The translations under genes and the position numbers were made by a program. DNA of 64,000 bases, taken from positions 1,257,001 through 1,321,000 of the forward strand of contig NZ_CP103057.1 in the NCBI RefSeq assembly GCF_025231525.1, written 5' to 3'. This DNA comes from Sphingomonas endolithica (GTDB lineage Bacteria > Pseudomonadota > Alphaproteobacteria > Sphingomonadales > Sphingomonadaceae). This document shows positions 34,732 through 42,982 of the stretch, in pieces. The notes beneath the pieces are model-generated. The model was not told the origin of the DNA, searched no databases, and was given only the letters and a program-made list of their open reading frames with translations. Each line of letters begins with the position of its first letter. Positions within the stretch are counted from its first letter, which is position 1.

Positions 34732-36675
34732 ATGCGCCACCTGCTCGCCGCCACTGCCCTGCTCGCGCTTTCTCCTGCCCTGGCGGCCCAGGCGCAGGAA
34801 CCTGCCAAGGTGGAGGTGCGCACCATCGGCGCGGCGACGCTGGAGAATGTGCCGCCGATCGCACCCGAACTCGCCACCGCCGTCGCGCGCTATCAGCAGA
34901 GCCGGTCGGCCAGCGTCGCCGATTGGCTGCCCGATGGCAGTCTGCTGATCGCGACGCGCTTCGGCACGACGGTGCAGCTGCACCGCGTGAAGGCGCCCGG
35001 CATGGCGCGCACGCAGATCACCTTTGCCGCGGAGCCGATCGCCGGTGGCCGGGCGATCCCGCAATCCGACCGGATCGTGTTCAGCCGCGATACCGGCGGC
35101 GACGAATGGTTCCAGATCTACACGATGGGGCCGGACGGCAACCCGGTGCAGCTGACCGAGCCGGGCACGCGCAACGATGGCGTGGCGCTGGCCAAGGATG
35201 GCCGCCGCCTGTTCTGGTCGCAGGCGATCAAGGGATCGGGCGATCGCAACATCCTGGCCGCCGACCCCGCCGATCCGGCAAGCCGCACGCTCGTCTACAA
35301 GGCGACCGGCGCGATGACGCCGAGCGACGTCTCCGACGACGGCAAGACCTTGCTCATGACGCTCGGCGTCTCCAACCGCGAGGACCGGCTGTTCACGCTC
35401 GATCTGGCCAGCGGCGTTGCGACCGAGATCGTCAAGGGAACGCCTGCCAACCTGTCCGGCGCCAAGTTCATCCGCGGCGGCCGCACGCTGCTGGCGATCA
35501 GCAATCGCGGCAGCGACGTGCAGCGGCTGGTGGAGATTGATGTCGCCACCGGCAAGATGACGCCGATCGCACCGGGCCTCAACTGGGATGTCGAGGATTT
35601 CGACCTCAGCGATAACGGCCGCGTGCTCGCCTATGTCATCAACGAGGATGGCTATTCGAAGGTCGTGGTGCGCGATTTCGTCACCCGCCGGGCGCTGCCG
35701 CAGCCGGACTTCATCAAGGGCGTGGTCAGTGGCCTGCGCCTGTCGCCCGATGGCCGCAAGCTGGCGGTGAGCATCGCCTCGGCCGCCGGGCCGGGCGACG
35801 TCTATGGCTGGGATGTCGACGGCGGCACGCTCTCGCGCTGGACCGAATCCGAGATCGGGCCGATCGATCGCGCGAGCCTGCCCGAGCCGAAGCTTGTCCG
35901 CTTCACCAGCTTCGACAAATTGTCCGTGCCGGCCTTCGTCTATCGCCCGAAGAACGCGGCGCCCGGCGCCAAGACGCCGGTACTGATCTCGATCCATGGC
36001 GGCCCCGAGGGCCAGGCGCGGCCGGGCTGGTCGCCGACCATCGCCAGCTTCGTCGATACGCTGGGCGCCACCGTGATCGTGCCCAACGTGCGCGGATCGG
36101 ATGGTTACGGCACCAAATATCTCAACCTGGACAATGCCGAGAAGCGCGAGGATTCGGTCAAGGACATCGGCGCATTGCTCGACTGGATCGCGACCCAGCC
36201 CGATCTGGATGCCAGCCGCATCGCGGTGATCGGCGGCTCCTATGGCGGCTACATGTCGCTGGCGACGATGACCAAATATAGCGACAAACTGGCCGGCGGC
36301 GTCGACCTGTTCGGTATCGGCGACTGGGTGACGTTCCTGGAGAACACCGAGGCGTACCGCCGCGACAATCGCCGCGCCGAATATGGCGACGAGCGCACGC
36401 CGAAGATGAAGGCGGTGTTCGCCCGGATCTCGCCCCGCGCCAACGTCGCCGGGATCACCAAGCCGATGCTGATCGAACAAGGCGTCAACGATCCACGCGT
36501 GCCGATGCGCGAGAGCAAGCAGATGGTGGACGCGCTCCGCGCGCGCGGCGTGCCGGTGTCGTACCTGCTGTTCGCCGACGAAGGGCATGGCTGGCGCAAA
36601 AAGCCGAACCAGGATCTTAGCCTGCGGGTCGAGATGGCGTTCCTGCGGGGCGTGCTGGGGACGGCGGGGAAGTAG
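34732..36675 (+). CDS. Secreted S9-family (prolyl oligopeptidase / acylaminoacyl-peptidase type) serine peptidase
   Basis: The 647-residue enzyme has a signal peptide (MRHLLAATALLALSPALAAQA), an N-terminal beta-propeller region (about 45-380) and a C-terminal alpha/beta-hydrolase domain. The catalytic Ser is in GGSYGGYMS (about residue 505), the Asp in GVNDPRVP and the His in DEGHGW. GGAGATCC lies before the chosen Met; upstream in-frame sequence runs into the preceding terminator. It probably cleaves short peptides in the periplasm, feeding uptake together with the neighbouring receptor (inference). Confidence 0.93.
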   Translation: MRHLLAATALLALSPALAAQAQEPAKVEVRTIGAATLENVPPIAPELATAVARYQQSRSASVADWLPDGSLLIATRFGTTVQLHRVKAPGMARTQITFAAEPIAGGRAIPQSDRIVFSRDTGGDEWFQIYTMGPDGNPVQLTEPGTRNDGVALAKDGRRLFWSQAIKGSGDRNILAADPADPASRTLVYKATGAMTPSDVSDDGKTLLMTLGVSNREDRLFTLDLASGVATEIVKGTPANLSGAKFIRGGRTLLAISNRGSDVQRLVEIDVATGKMTPIAPGLNWDVEDFDLSDNGRVLAYVINEDGYSKVVVRDFVTRRALPQPDFIKGVVSGLRLSPDGRKLAVSIASAAGPGDVYGWDVDGGTLSRWTESEIGPIDRASLPEPKLVRFTSFDKLSVPAFVYRPKNAAPGAKTPVLISIHGGPEGQARPGWSPTIASFVDTLGATVIVPNVRGSDGYGTKYLNLDNAEKREDSVKDIGALLDWIATQPDLDASRIAVIGGSYGGYMSLATMTKYSDKLAGGVDLFGIGDWVTFLENTEAYRRDNRRAEYGDERTPKMKAVFARISPRANVAGITKPMLIEQGVNDPRVPMRESKQMVDALRARGVPVSYLLFADEGHGWRKKPNQDLSLRVEMAFLRGVLGTAGK

Positions 36676-36737
36676 CGGGCGACGGTCCGCCAACCGTTGC
36701 TGAGCGATCGCCGCCCACCACGATGACTTACCCTAAC

Positions 36738-36807
36738 CCGTTCGTGTCGAGCGAAGTCGAGACACCTGCGCTTGGGATAGTGTCTCGACGACGCTCGACA
36801 CGAACGG
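36738..36807. repeat. GTGTCGAGC-type palindrome, full copy
   Basis: The element opens CCGTTCGTGTCGAGCGAAGT and closes with GACGCTCGACACGAACGG. It is the first of three different palindromes packed into the gene-free gap 36676-37125. Confidence 0.85.
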
Positions 36808-36848
36808 TTTGATGCAGAGCGATCGAGGCCTGGACGCAACCAACCGTT

Positions 36849-36916
36849 CCGTTCGTGCTGAGCTTGTCGAAGCACGTGCCCGGCAACACGCCCTTCGACA
36901 AGCTCAGGGCGAACGG
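36849..36916. repeat. GTGCTGAGC-type palindrome, copy 1
   Basis: The arms are CGTTCGTGCTGAGCTTGTCG and CGACAAGCTCAGGGCGAACG. A second copy is at 56209-56276. The outer ends are shared with the other palindrome families in this window. Confidence 0.85.
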
Positions 36917-36967
36917 CGGAGGTCCAATCGAGCTTCCGCTTCAGAGTTGATGGCCCAAGCCCCACCC

Positions 36968-37116
36968 CCCGTTCGTCCTGAGTAGCCATCGAGTAGCCCG
37001 CAGGGCGTATCGAGAGGGCGTATCGAAGGACACGCGCCCGCGCGCCCCAGAGGTGCTTCGATACGAGCCCTCGATACGGCCTACGGCCTACTCGGTCCCT
37101 ACTCAGCACGAACGGG
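36968..37116. repeat. Cloverleaf intergenic repeat, copy 2 of 3
   Basis: This 149-base copy carries the side hairpins GCCC-GCA-GGGC and GGCC-TAC-GGCC. The second differs from copy 1 (GCGC-TTC-GCGC) at four stem positions while keeping all four base pairs. It ends 9 bases before the stop codon of the leftward SDR gene and follows the rightward S9 peptidase gene, again a convergent gap. Confidence 0.9.
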
Positions 37117-37125
37117 GAAAGGAGC

Positions 37126-38118
37126 TCAAGGCTGCCCGTTACCCCCCATCGCGCCATACACCTGGCCCGTGGCATAGCTCCCACTCTCCTCCGCCAGCAG
37201 CACATAGATGCCCGCCAGTTCTGCCGGCTGCCCCGGCCGCATGAGCGGGGTGTCGCCGCCGAACTGCGCCAGTTTCTCCATCGTCGCGCCGCCCGATACC
37301 TGCAGCGGGGTCCAGATCGGGCCCGGCGCCACGCCGTTGACGCGGATGCCCTTGGGCGCGAGCTGCTTGGCCAGGCTGCGCACGTAATTGGTCGTCGCCG
37401 CCTTCGTCTGCGCGTAATCGTACAGGTCCTCGGACGGGTCCATCGCCTGCTCGCTGGTCGTACCGATGATCGACGATCCGGGCTTCAGGTGCGGCAGTGC
37501 CGCCTTGATCGTCCAGAACGGCGCATAGATGTTGGTCTTCATCGTCCAGTCGAACTGGTCGCTGGAGATATCCAGGATCGAGGCATGCGTCTGCTGCCGC
37601 GCGGCATTGTTGACCAGGATGTCGAGCCCGCCCAGCGCCTTCACCGCCTTGGCGACCATCTTCTTGCAGAACGCCTCGTCGCGCAGGTCGCCCGGGATCG
37701 CGTACCCCTTGCGCCCGGCCTGTTCGATCAGCGCGATCACCTCGCGCGCATCGGCTTCCTCGTCGGGCAGATAGTTGATCGCGACATCCGCGCCTTCGCG
37801 CGCATAGGCGATCGCCGCCGCACGCCCCATGCCCGAATCGCCACCGGTGATCAGCGCCTTGCGGCCGGCCAACCGACCCGATCCCTTGTAGCTCTGCTCG
37901 CCATGGTCCGGCCGCGGGTCCATCTGGCCGGCCAGCCCCGGCCAGGGCTGCGACTGCTTCTTGAACGGCGGGCGGGGATATTTGGTGCGCGGGTCCTGGA
38001 TCGGGGCGGCGCCCGCCGCGCCTTGCGCTGCGCCCTGTGACGGGAGGGCGGAGGCCACGCCCGCGATCGCGGCACCGCTCACTATTTGGCGCCTGGAGAC
38101 GCCGTCTTTCTTTGCCAT
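37126..38118 (-). CDS. SDR oxidoreductase with a Tat-like N-terminal signal
   Basis: The 330-residue protein begins MAKKDGVSRRQIVSGAAIAG, a twin-arginine signal-like segment, followed by a Pro-rich linker (PRTKYPRPPFKKQSQPWPG) seen in general-stress SDRs of the YdaD/YhdF type. The NAD(P)-binding motif is TGGDSGMGRA (about residue 91), with NNAA and the catalytic YAQTK near residue 238. NAD(P) enzymes with Tat signals are unusual because the cofactor must be exported bound. The substrate is unknown; relatives act on alcohols or sugars in stress responses. Confidence 0.88.
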   Translation of the reverse strand: MAKKDGVSRRQIVSGAAIAGVASALPSQGAAQGAAGAAPIQDPRTKYPRPPFKKQSQPWPGLAGQMDPRPDHGEQSYKGSGRLAGRKALITGGDSGMGRAAAIAYAREGADVAINYLPDEEADAREVIALIEQAGRKGYAIPGDLRDEAFCKKMVAKAVKALGGLDILVNNAARQQTHASILDISSDQFDWTMKTNIYAPFWTIKAALPHLKPGSSIIGTTSEQAMDPSEDLYDYAQTKAATTNYVRSLAKQLAPKGIRVNGVAPGPIWTPLQVSGGATMEKLAQFGGDTPLMRPGQPAELAGIYVLLAEESGSYATGQVYGAMGGNGQP

Positions 38119-38172
38119 ATATCTGTCCTTGCCGAGTTGCTCGATACCCGAACATTCCGCGGCGGACTTGGT

Positions 38173-38796
38173 TCACCCCGTCGTTGGGCTGCCCTCGATC
38201 GCAACGATGCGCGTGCCCAGCCGCGCCGCCTCGCCCGCATCGTGCGTGACCATCAGCACGGGCAAGCGCACGACATCGCGGATATGCTCGATCGCGCGCA
38301 TGATCTCCTCGCGCCGTGCAGCATCCAGCGAAGAGAGCGGCTCGTCGAGCAGCAGGAACGCCGGATCGCTGAGCAGTGCACGGCCGATCGCCACGCGGCG
38401 CGCCTCGCCGCCCGACAGCGAGCGCGGCCAGCGGTCGAGCAGATGGCCAATGCCAAGAAAGCCGATCGCCGCCAGGTCCAGCGGCCCCGTCCCCGCGCCG
38501 TAACCGAGGTTCGCGCCCACCCGCAGGTGCGGGAACAGCCGTGCCTCCTGGAACACATAGCCGGCGCGGCGGCGCTCGGGCGGCAGGTCGATGCCCGCAT
38601 GGCCATCGAACAGCGTCGTGCCACCGACGCGGATCGTGCCGGCATCGGGTCTCAACAAACCGGCGACCATGTTGAGCACGCTGGTCTTGCCCGCCCCCGA
38701 CGGCCCGAACAGGATCGTCACGCCCTCGCCTGCGCTCAGCTCCAGCGCGATCTGCGTGTCGCCCATCCGCTTGCGGACCGTCACGTCAAAGGACAT
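38173..38796 (-). CDS. modC: Molybdate ABC transporter ATP-binding protein, short form
   Basis: This ATPase has a Walker A motif GPSGAGKTS (about residue 32), the ABC signature LSGGEARRVAIGRALL, Walker B FLLLDEPLSSLD and the switch His in VTHDAGEA. At 207 residues it ends right after the ATPase domain, so the C-terminal molybdate-binding TOBE/Mop domain found in most ModC proteins (about 350 residues) is missing. The start overlaps modB by 11 bases. With ModA and ModB it imports molybdate for molybdenum cofactor. Confidence 0.92.
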   Translation of the reverse strand: MSFDVTVRKRMGDTQIALELSAGEGVTILFGPSGAGKTSVLNMVAGLLRPDAGTIRVGGTTLFDGHAGIDLPPERRRAGYVFQEARLFPHLRVGANLGYGAGTGPLDLAAIGFLGIGHLLDRWPRSLSGGEARRVAIGRALLSDPAFLLLDEPLSSLDAARREEIMRAIEHIRDVVRLPVLMVTHDAGEAARLGTRIVAIEGSPTTG

Positions 38797-39475
38797 GCAC
38801 ACCCCGCCCGGCCCTACGCGCCAGCATCTCCGAGGCAACGAGCGCGGCAAGCGACAGCGCGACCGAGATCGCGCTCAACCGCAGCACGGTCGCATCGCCA
38901 CCCGGCTGCTGCAGCGCGGCGTAGATCGCCAGCGGCAGCGTCTGCGTCTCGCCCGGCACATTGGAGACGAAGGTGATCGTCGCGCCGAATTCCCCGATCG
39001 AGCGCGCAAAGCCCAGCACCGCGCCCGCCAGTACGCCCGGCATGGCAAGCGGCAGCGTGATGGTGCGGAACACGCGCCAGCGCCCGGCGCCCAGCGTGCG
39101 CGCGGCCCCCTCCAGCCGCCGGTCGACCGCCTCGATCGACAGCCGCATCGCGCGGACCATCAGCGGCAGCGCCATCACCCCGGCGGCGATCGCCGCCCCC
39201 GTCCAGCGGAACAGCACGCTGATCCCGAACACCCGCTCGAGCAAGCCGCCGATTGGCCCGCCCGGCGCGAACGCCAGCAGCAACAGCCAGCCGGTCACCA
39301 CCGGCGGCACCACCAGCGGCAGGTGCACCGCGGCATCCACCAGCACCTTGCCCGGAAAGTCGATCCGCGCGAGCAGCCAGGCCAGCGCAAAGGCGAGCGG
39401 CAGCGCAACGATCAACGCCGCCGCGCCGACCTGCAGCGACAAGGCGACGATCCCCCATTCGGCGGCACTCAGCAT
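38786..39475 (-). CDS. modB: Molybdate ABC transporter permease
   Basis: The 229-residue inner-membrane permease has about five or six helices and the ABC-coupling EAA loop (EGAARTLGAGRWRVFRTITL, then PLAMPGVLAGAVLGFARSIG). This matches ModB, which pairs with ModC. Its ATG overlaps the modA stop by one base (TGATG). Full family length. Confidence 0.95.
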   Translation of the reverse strand: MLSAAEWGIVALSLQVGAAALIVALPLAFALAWLLARIDFPGKVLVDAAVHLPLVVPPVVTGWLLLLAFAPGGPIGGLLERVFGISVLFRWTGAAIAAGVMALPLMVRAMRLSIEAVDRRLEGAARTLGAGRWRVFRTITLPLAMPGVLAGAVLGFARSIGEFGATITFVSNVPGETQTLPLAIYAALQQPGGDATVLRLSAISVALSLAALVASEMLARRAGRGVHVL

Positions 39476-40239
39476 CAGCGCGCGGGGAACCCGTAGCGCC
39501 CGAAGATCGCCCGCCCGCGCGGCGACAGCAGGAAGCGGCGAAACCCTTCCCCTTCCGCATTGGTCGCGCTCGCCAGCCGCGCCAGCGGATAGACGATCGG
39601 CGGATGGCTGGCGGCAGGAAACACGCCCGCAATGCGCACCCGCGTGGAGGCGAGCGCATCGGTGCGATAGACGATGCCATACGGCGCCGCCCCGCGCTCG
39701 ACCAGTGCCAGCGCCGCGCGGACATTCTCCGCCTGCACCACATGGGGGGCGATCGCCTTCCAAGCGCCCAGCCGCTCCAGCGCCGCCTTGCCATAGCGCC
39801 CGGCGGGCACTGCCGCCGTATCCGCCATCGCCAGCGGCCCGGCGCCCAGCACCCGCGCCAGCCCGGCGGCGGACAACGGAATGCCCCCCGCCCGCCCGCG
39901 CAGCGTCACCACGACCAGCCGGTTGCCCAGAAAGTCCGCCCGCGTGCCCCGCGCGATCAGCCCCTTAGCCGCCAGCGCATCCATCCACGCCTCGTCCGCC
40001 GAGACGAACAGATCGGCGGGCGCCCCGGCCAGCAATTGCCGCGCCAGCGCCGAGGATCCGGCAAAGGACAGGATCGGCCGCTTATGCCCTGCCTTGGCCC
40101 AGGCATCGGCAGCGGCGCTCATCCCCTCCTGCAGCGAGGCGGCGGCCAGCACCAGCGGCGCACGCCGCTGCGCCACCGCCGGCGCGCCCACCAGCAGCGC
40201 CGCCACCCCCAGCAACCGCACGACCCTGGACCAGAACAT
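39475..40239 (-). CDS. modA: Molybdate ABC transporter substrate-binding protein
   Basis: The 254-residue periplasmic protein has a signal peptide (VVRLLGVAALLVGAPAVAQ), the ligand-loop motif LAAASLQEGM (about residues 32-41) and FAGSSALARQLLAGAPADLF typical of ModA. GGGAG lies six bases before the chosen Met; a Met two codons earlier directly abuts it. It is the first gene of modABC. No ModE site was recognised in the 148 bases upstream. Confidence 0.94.
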   Translation of the reverse strand: MFWSRVVRLLGVAALLVGAPAVAQRRAPLVLAAASLQEGMSAAADAWAKAGHKRPILSFAGSSALARQLLAGAPADLFVSADEAWMDALAAKGLIARGTRADFLGNRLVVVTLRGRAGGIPLSAAGLARVLGAGPLAMADTAAVPAGRYGKAALERLGAWKAIAPHVVQAENVRAALALVERGAAPYGIVYRTDALASTRVRIAGVFPAASHPPIVYPLARLASATNAEGEGFRRFLLSPRGRAIFGRYGFPAR

Positions 40240-40387
40240 CCGCATCTCCCTATCACTCCCGGCTATAACCGCGGTCCACGCCTTTGTCCCGCACCGCCCG
40301 CGCGCCGCCCCCCGCGGCATTTTGTTGGAACCCGTGAAGCCATTTTCGCTGTCCTACAAAGTACCATATCGGTTACAGCCCCGCGCC

Positions 40388-41377
40388 ATGAAAAACCTGA
40401 CGCCCACGCCGCGCGATCAACGCCCGCCACTGCCGGTCTTCACCCCGGTGCCCCGCAAATACCGCTATGACGGCTGGACCGCCGAGCGGCAGCGCGCCTT
40501 TATCGAGGCGCTGGCGGACACCGGATCGGTCACCGCCGCCGCCCAGCGCATCAACATGAGCACGGAAGGCGCCTATTACCTGCGCCGCCAGCCCGGCGCC
40601 GAGGGTTTCCGCGCCGCCTGGGAATCCGCGCTCGATCACGGCGTGCAATGCCTCACCGACATCGCGATCGACCGCGCGCTGAACGGCGTCCCCGTGCCCC
40701 AATTCTGGCGCGGCGAGCAGGTCGGCGAGAAGCGCCGCATCAACGATCGCCTGCTGATGTTCATCCTCGAGCACCACCTGCCGCATCTCTATGGCGGCGC
40801 CCTGCCCGCCGGCACCAGACACCCCGAGACGATCGCGCGCGAGGCGGCGGAGAATTGCCCAATCTGCCGCGAACGCCGCGAAAAGCAGCAGGAAACGGAG
40901 GCCAATCTGGCCGCAACCGGCACCACGCCGCTGCTGGAACGCTATGCCGCCAAGATCCGCGGCGAACGCCATCTCCGCCTCTCGGGCAACATCGTCGCCG
41001 CCGATTTCACGCTCCGCCAGCTCACCCATATCGAGCTGCTGCTCGATCTTCGCGGCACCAGCATGCGCCAGCTGATCGACACCGCCAACCGCGCGCAGCG
41101 CGGCGGCATCACCCAGGCGCCGCTTTATGCCAGCCCGGTCAGCCAGTTGCTCGACGAGCGCCGCCGCGAGGAATGGGCCAAGGCCGGCGAACCCGCCCGC
41201 CCCACGCTGACCTTCCCCGAAACCGCCCCCGAAAACAGCCTGCGCGGCGGCCCCAACTTCACCGCGCGCGACCAAGCCCGCCGCGCCGCCGAAGCGATGA
41301 TGGCCGAGGCACAGAAGAAGTGGGAAGCGGCCGCGACGGAGGAGAGCTGGGCGGCTTGGGTTGCGGGGGGTGACTGA
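40388..41377 (+). CDS. Sphingomonad-type helix-turn-helix protein, function unknown
   Basis: The 329-residue protein has an N-terminal DNA-binding-like segment, QRAFIEALADTGSVTAAAQR followed by INMSTEGAYYLRRQ (about residues 32-68), of the kind found in terminase-small-subunit or regulator-like proteins. A single CPICRERREK motif sits near residue 158, and the rest is Arg/Glu/Ala-rich and helical. It is divergent from modA, so a molybdate regulator is conceivable, but there is no molybdate-binding domain. No ribosome-binding site is visible. Confidence 0.75.
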   Translation: MKNLTPTPRDQRPPLPVFTPVPRKYRYDGWTAERQRAFIEALADTGSVTAAAQRINMSTEGAYYLRRQPGAEGFRAAWESALDHGVQCLTDIAIDRALNGVPVPQFWRGEQVGEKRRINDRLLMFILEHHLPHLYGGALPAGTRHPETIAREAAENCPICRERREKQQETEANLAATGTTPLLERYAAKIRGERHLRLSGNIVAADFTLRQLTHIELLLDLRGTSMRQLIDTANRAQRGGITQAPLYASPVSQLLDERRREEWAKAGEPARPTLTFPETAPENSLRGGPNFTARDQARRAAEAMMAEAQKKWEAAATEESWAAWVAGGD

Positions 41378-41400
41378 TCTTGGTGGAAAGCGGACGTAGA

Positions 41401-41772
41401 TCATTCCCCGAGCGTAAAGTTGACCCTGACATGCGGCAGCCACTCGCGGAGCACCTCGCTTAATAGGTCACGGCTCGTAAGTTGGCGCTCCGCCTCATCT
41501 GCATCGCCGTCGAACCCATACACGGCGGGATTATTCCGCCCCTTCACCGGTATGCCGCCACACCACAGCCCCGGTGCTGGAACCGGCCAATTAGATTGTT
41601 GGCCCCAGGCGTGATCCACCACCCAAAGCTCCCAGCCGAGCACTTCGACGCGATCCTCTCTGCAAGCGGCGACGAACGATGTCGCGTCCTCCGGCAGCAG
41701 GCCAAGCTCGCCATTCGTCGCATGGAAAGCCTGCGACCGGATGACGGGATCAAGTGAGGGTGGCCACAACAT
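41401..41772 (-). CDS. Hypothetical protein
   Basis: The 123-residue acidic protein is Trp-rich (for example LGWELWVVDHAWGQQSNWP) and has no signal peptide or membrane segment. I do not recognise a family. The ATG at 41772 was chosen over a TTG one codon earlier. Its codon use is less GC-biased than that of the housekeeping genes. It opens a run of small orphan genes up to 43462. Confidence 0.55.
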   Translation of the reverse strand: MLWPPSLDPVIRSQAFHATNGELGLLPEDATSFVAACREDRVEVLGWELWVVDHAWGQQSNWPVPAPGLWCGGIPVKGRNNPAVYGFDGDADEAERQLTSRDLLSEVLREWLPHVRVNFTLGE

Positions 41773-41795
41773 CAAGGCATTCTACCGCGAAGCTA

Positions 41796-41822
41796 AATGT
41801 CCGCTAGTGGGCGTGAGCTGCC
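41796..41822. repeat. Short dispersed repeat, copy 1
   Basis: AATGTCCGCTAGTGGGCGTG followed by AGCTGCC recurs with about five differences at 42545-42571. TTGGTGGAAAGC-GAC also occurs near 41381 and near 41836. These short shared blocks recur only in this orphan-gene cluster within the window. Confidence 0.45.
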
Positions 41823-41882
41823 ATCGTCGAAATTGGTGGAAAGCCGACCGTCTGCTTTTGAGAGCGATAACTAGAAAGCCGA

Positions 41883-42059
41883 CTACCGCGGGCCGATTAG
41901 ATAAGAGGCAAGCAATAACGCCGAGATCAGTGATCCAACCGCCCCCCAAAAGTGTCCGCGCTGGCCAGAGCGTCGATAGATGCGCCATTCTCCGATCGCA
42001 GCAGTTGCCCCCGCGATCACTCCGATAAGTAGGATGGCGAGCCAGAACGTAGATTGCAT
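41883..42059 (-). CDS. Very small two-helix membrane protein
   Basis: Reading leftward from the ATG at 42059 gives a 58-residue protein: MQSTFWLAILLIGVIAGATA, a charged loop (EWRIYRRSGQRGH), then a second hydrophobic segment (AVGSLISALLLASYLIG). GGAAGAGG lies at good spacing before the ATG. The topology and start signal support a real gene despite its size. Function unknown. Confidence 0.6.
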   Translation of the reverse strand: MQSTFWLAILLIGVIAGATAAIGEWRIYRRSGQRGHFWGAVGSLISALLLASYLIGPR

Positions 42060-42162
42060 GATCGGGCCTCTTCCAGCGTCCGCTTATGCCGAACTGGCAG
42101 AGATGAGCCTGCGTTTTCAAGTGGGCGGGAGCCGACATGGCCGAAAGTGGTGGTAATCGGAC

Positions 42163-42513
42163 CTAAAGCTGCAATCCGAACCGCGGCGCCAGCCATGTCA
42201 TCAGAACGTATAAGGCGATCGTGAGCGCGCATCCCAATGCCAGTGCTAGCCAGAACGAAAGTCCATGCCGAAGTAGCACCGGGATAACCAAAAATATCGG
42301 CAGCGACGGCAACACATACCAGAAGGTTGCGCCGGCGTGAGCCGCCATGTTTTCCGGGTCGGGCTTGTCCGACCAGAGCCATATCATCCCTATGACGGAT
42401 ACGAGCGGGAGCGATGCTACCAGCGCGCCAAAGCCGGGGTATCTCTTTGCGAGAGTGGAGGCGATGGCGATTAGCGCCCCGGAGATCAGTGCCTTCAACG
42501 CAAGGTAGTACAT
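42163..42513 (-). CDS. DUF3147 (GlpM-like) membrane protein
   Basis: The 116-residue protein has four predicted helices and the family's opening (MYYLALKALISGALIAIAST, then LAKRYPGFGALVASLPL). DUF3147/GlpM proteins are small inner-membrane proteins of unclear function; GlpM has been linked to alginate production in Pseudomonas. Neighbours give no metabolic context. Confidence 0.8.
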   Translation of the reverse strand: MYYLALKALISGALIAIASTLAKRYPGFGALVASLPLVSVIGMIWLWSDKPDPENMAAHAGATFWYVLPSLPIFLVIPVLLRHGLSFWLALALGCALTIALYVLMTWLAPRFGLQL

Positions 42514-42544
42514 GAGCCCATAGTGCCGACCTCGGCAGAAAGGG

Positions 42545-42571
42545 CAATGTCCGAATATGGGCGTTAGCTGC
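42545..42571. repeat. Short dispersed repeat, copy 2
   Basis: Second copy of the block at 41796-41822. It overlaps the last codons of the leftward gene at 42564. Confidence 0.4.
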
Positions 42572-42815
42572 CGTCCCGCTGGTCACCACTGCGACGCGCC
42601 AGGATCGCGAGCGCGATCAGCATCCCCGCAATCCCTGTGGGCAGCCCCACCAGCCAGAACCGATCGTCACTGCCAAGGTCCCAGGGCCGGGCGTGGCAGC
42701 TGGATGCGCCGGGTGCGTAGCCGCACGCAAGGTTCGTGAGCGCGGCATAGATGAGCACCGCACACCCACATACGACCGCCGCCATGGCGAAGAGGAGGTA
42801 AGACAGGAGGCGCAT
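42564..42815 (-). CDS. Small two-helix membrane protein with Cys pair
   Basis: The 83-residue protein has an N-terminal hydrophobic segment (LLFAMAAVVCGCAVLIYAAL), a short loop with two Cys (LACGYAPGASSCHARP) and a C-terminal helix (FWLVGLPTGIAGMLIALAIL). The loop would face the periplasm if the N-terminus is cytosolic, so a disulfide is possible. Family not recognised. Confidence 0.65.
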   Translation of the reverse strand: MRLLSYLLFAMAAVVCGCAVLIYAALTNLACGYAPGASSCHARPWDLGSDDRFWLVGLPTGIAGMLIALAILARRSGDQRDGS

Positions 42816-42982
42816 GTGATCCGTTCGTCTGGCGATGCCATGCGGTCAAGCACGAACCCTCGCTGACGAGCATTTGAGCGACTGTACCGGCCGGTTGCTG
42901 CTGCCCGGCTTTGTCGCAACAGAGGCCCGATGCAGGCGGCCGCCATTTGACGCTCGGCGGCGCCGGTGACATCACCTGCTGA

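Noticed and set aside
41782..42138. 118-codon leftward frame overlapping the 58-residue membrane gene
   Set aside because: It is mixed basic sequence without motifs, out of frame with a better-supported small membrane protein that has a ribosome-binding site.
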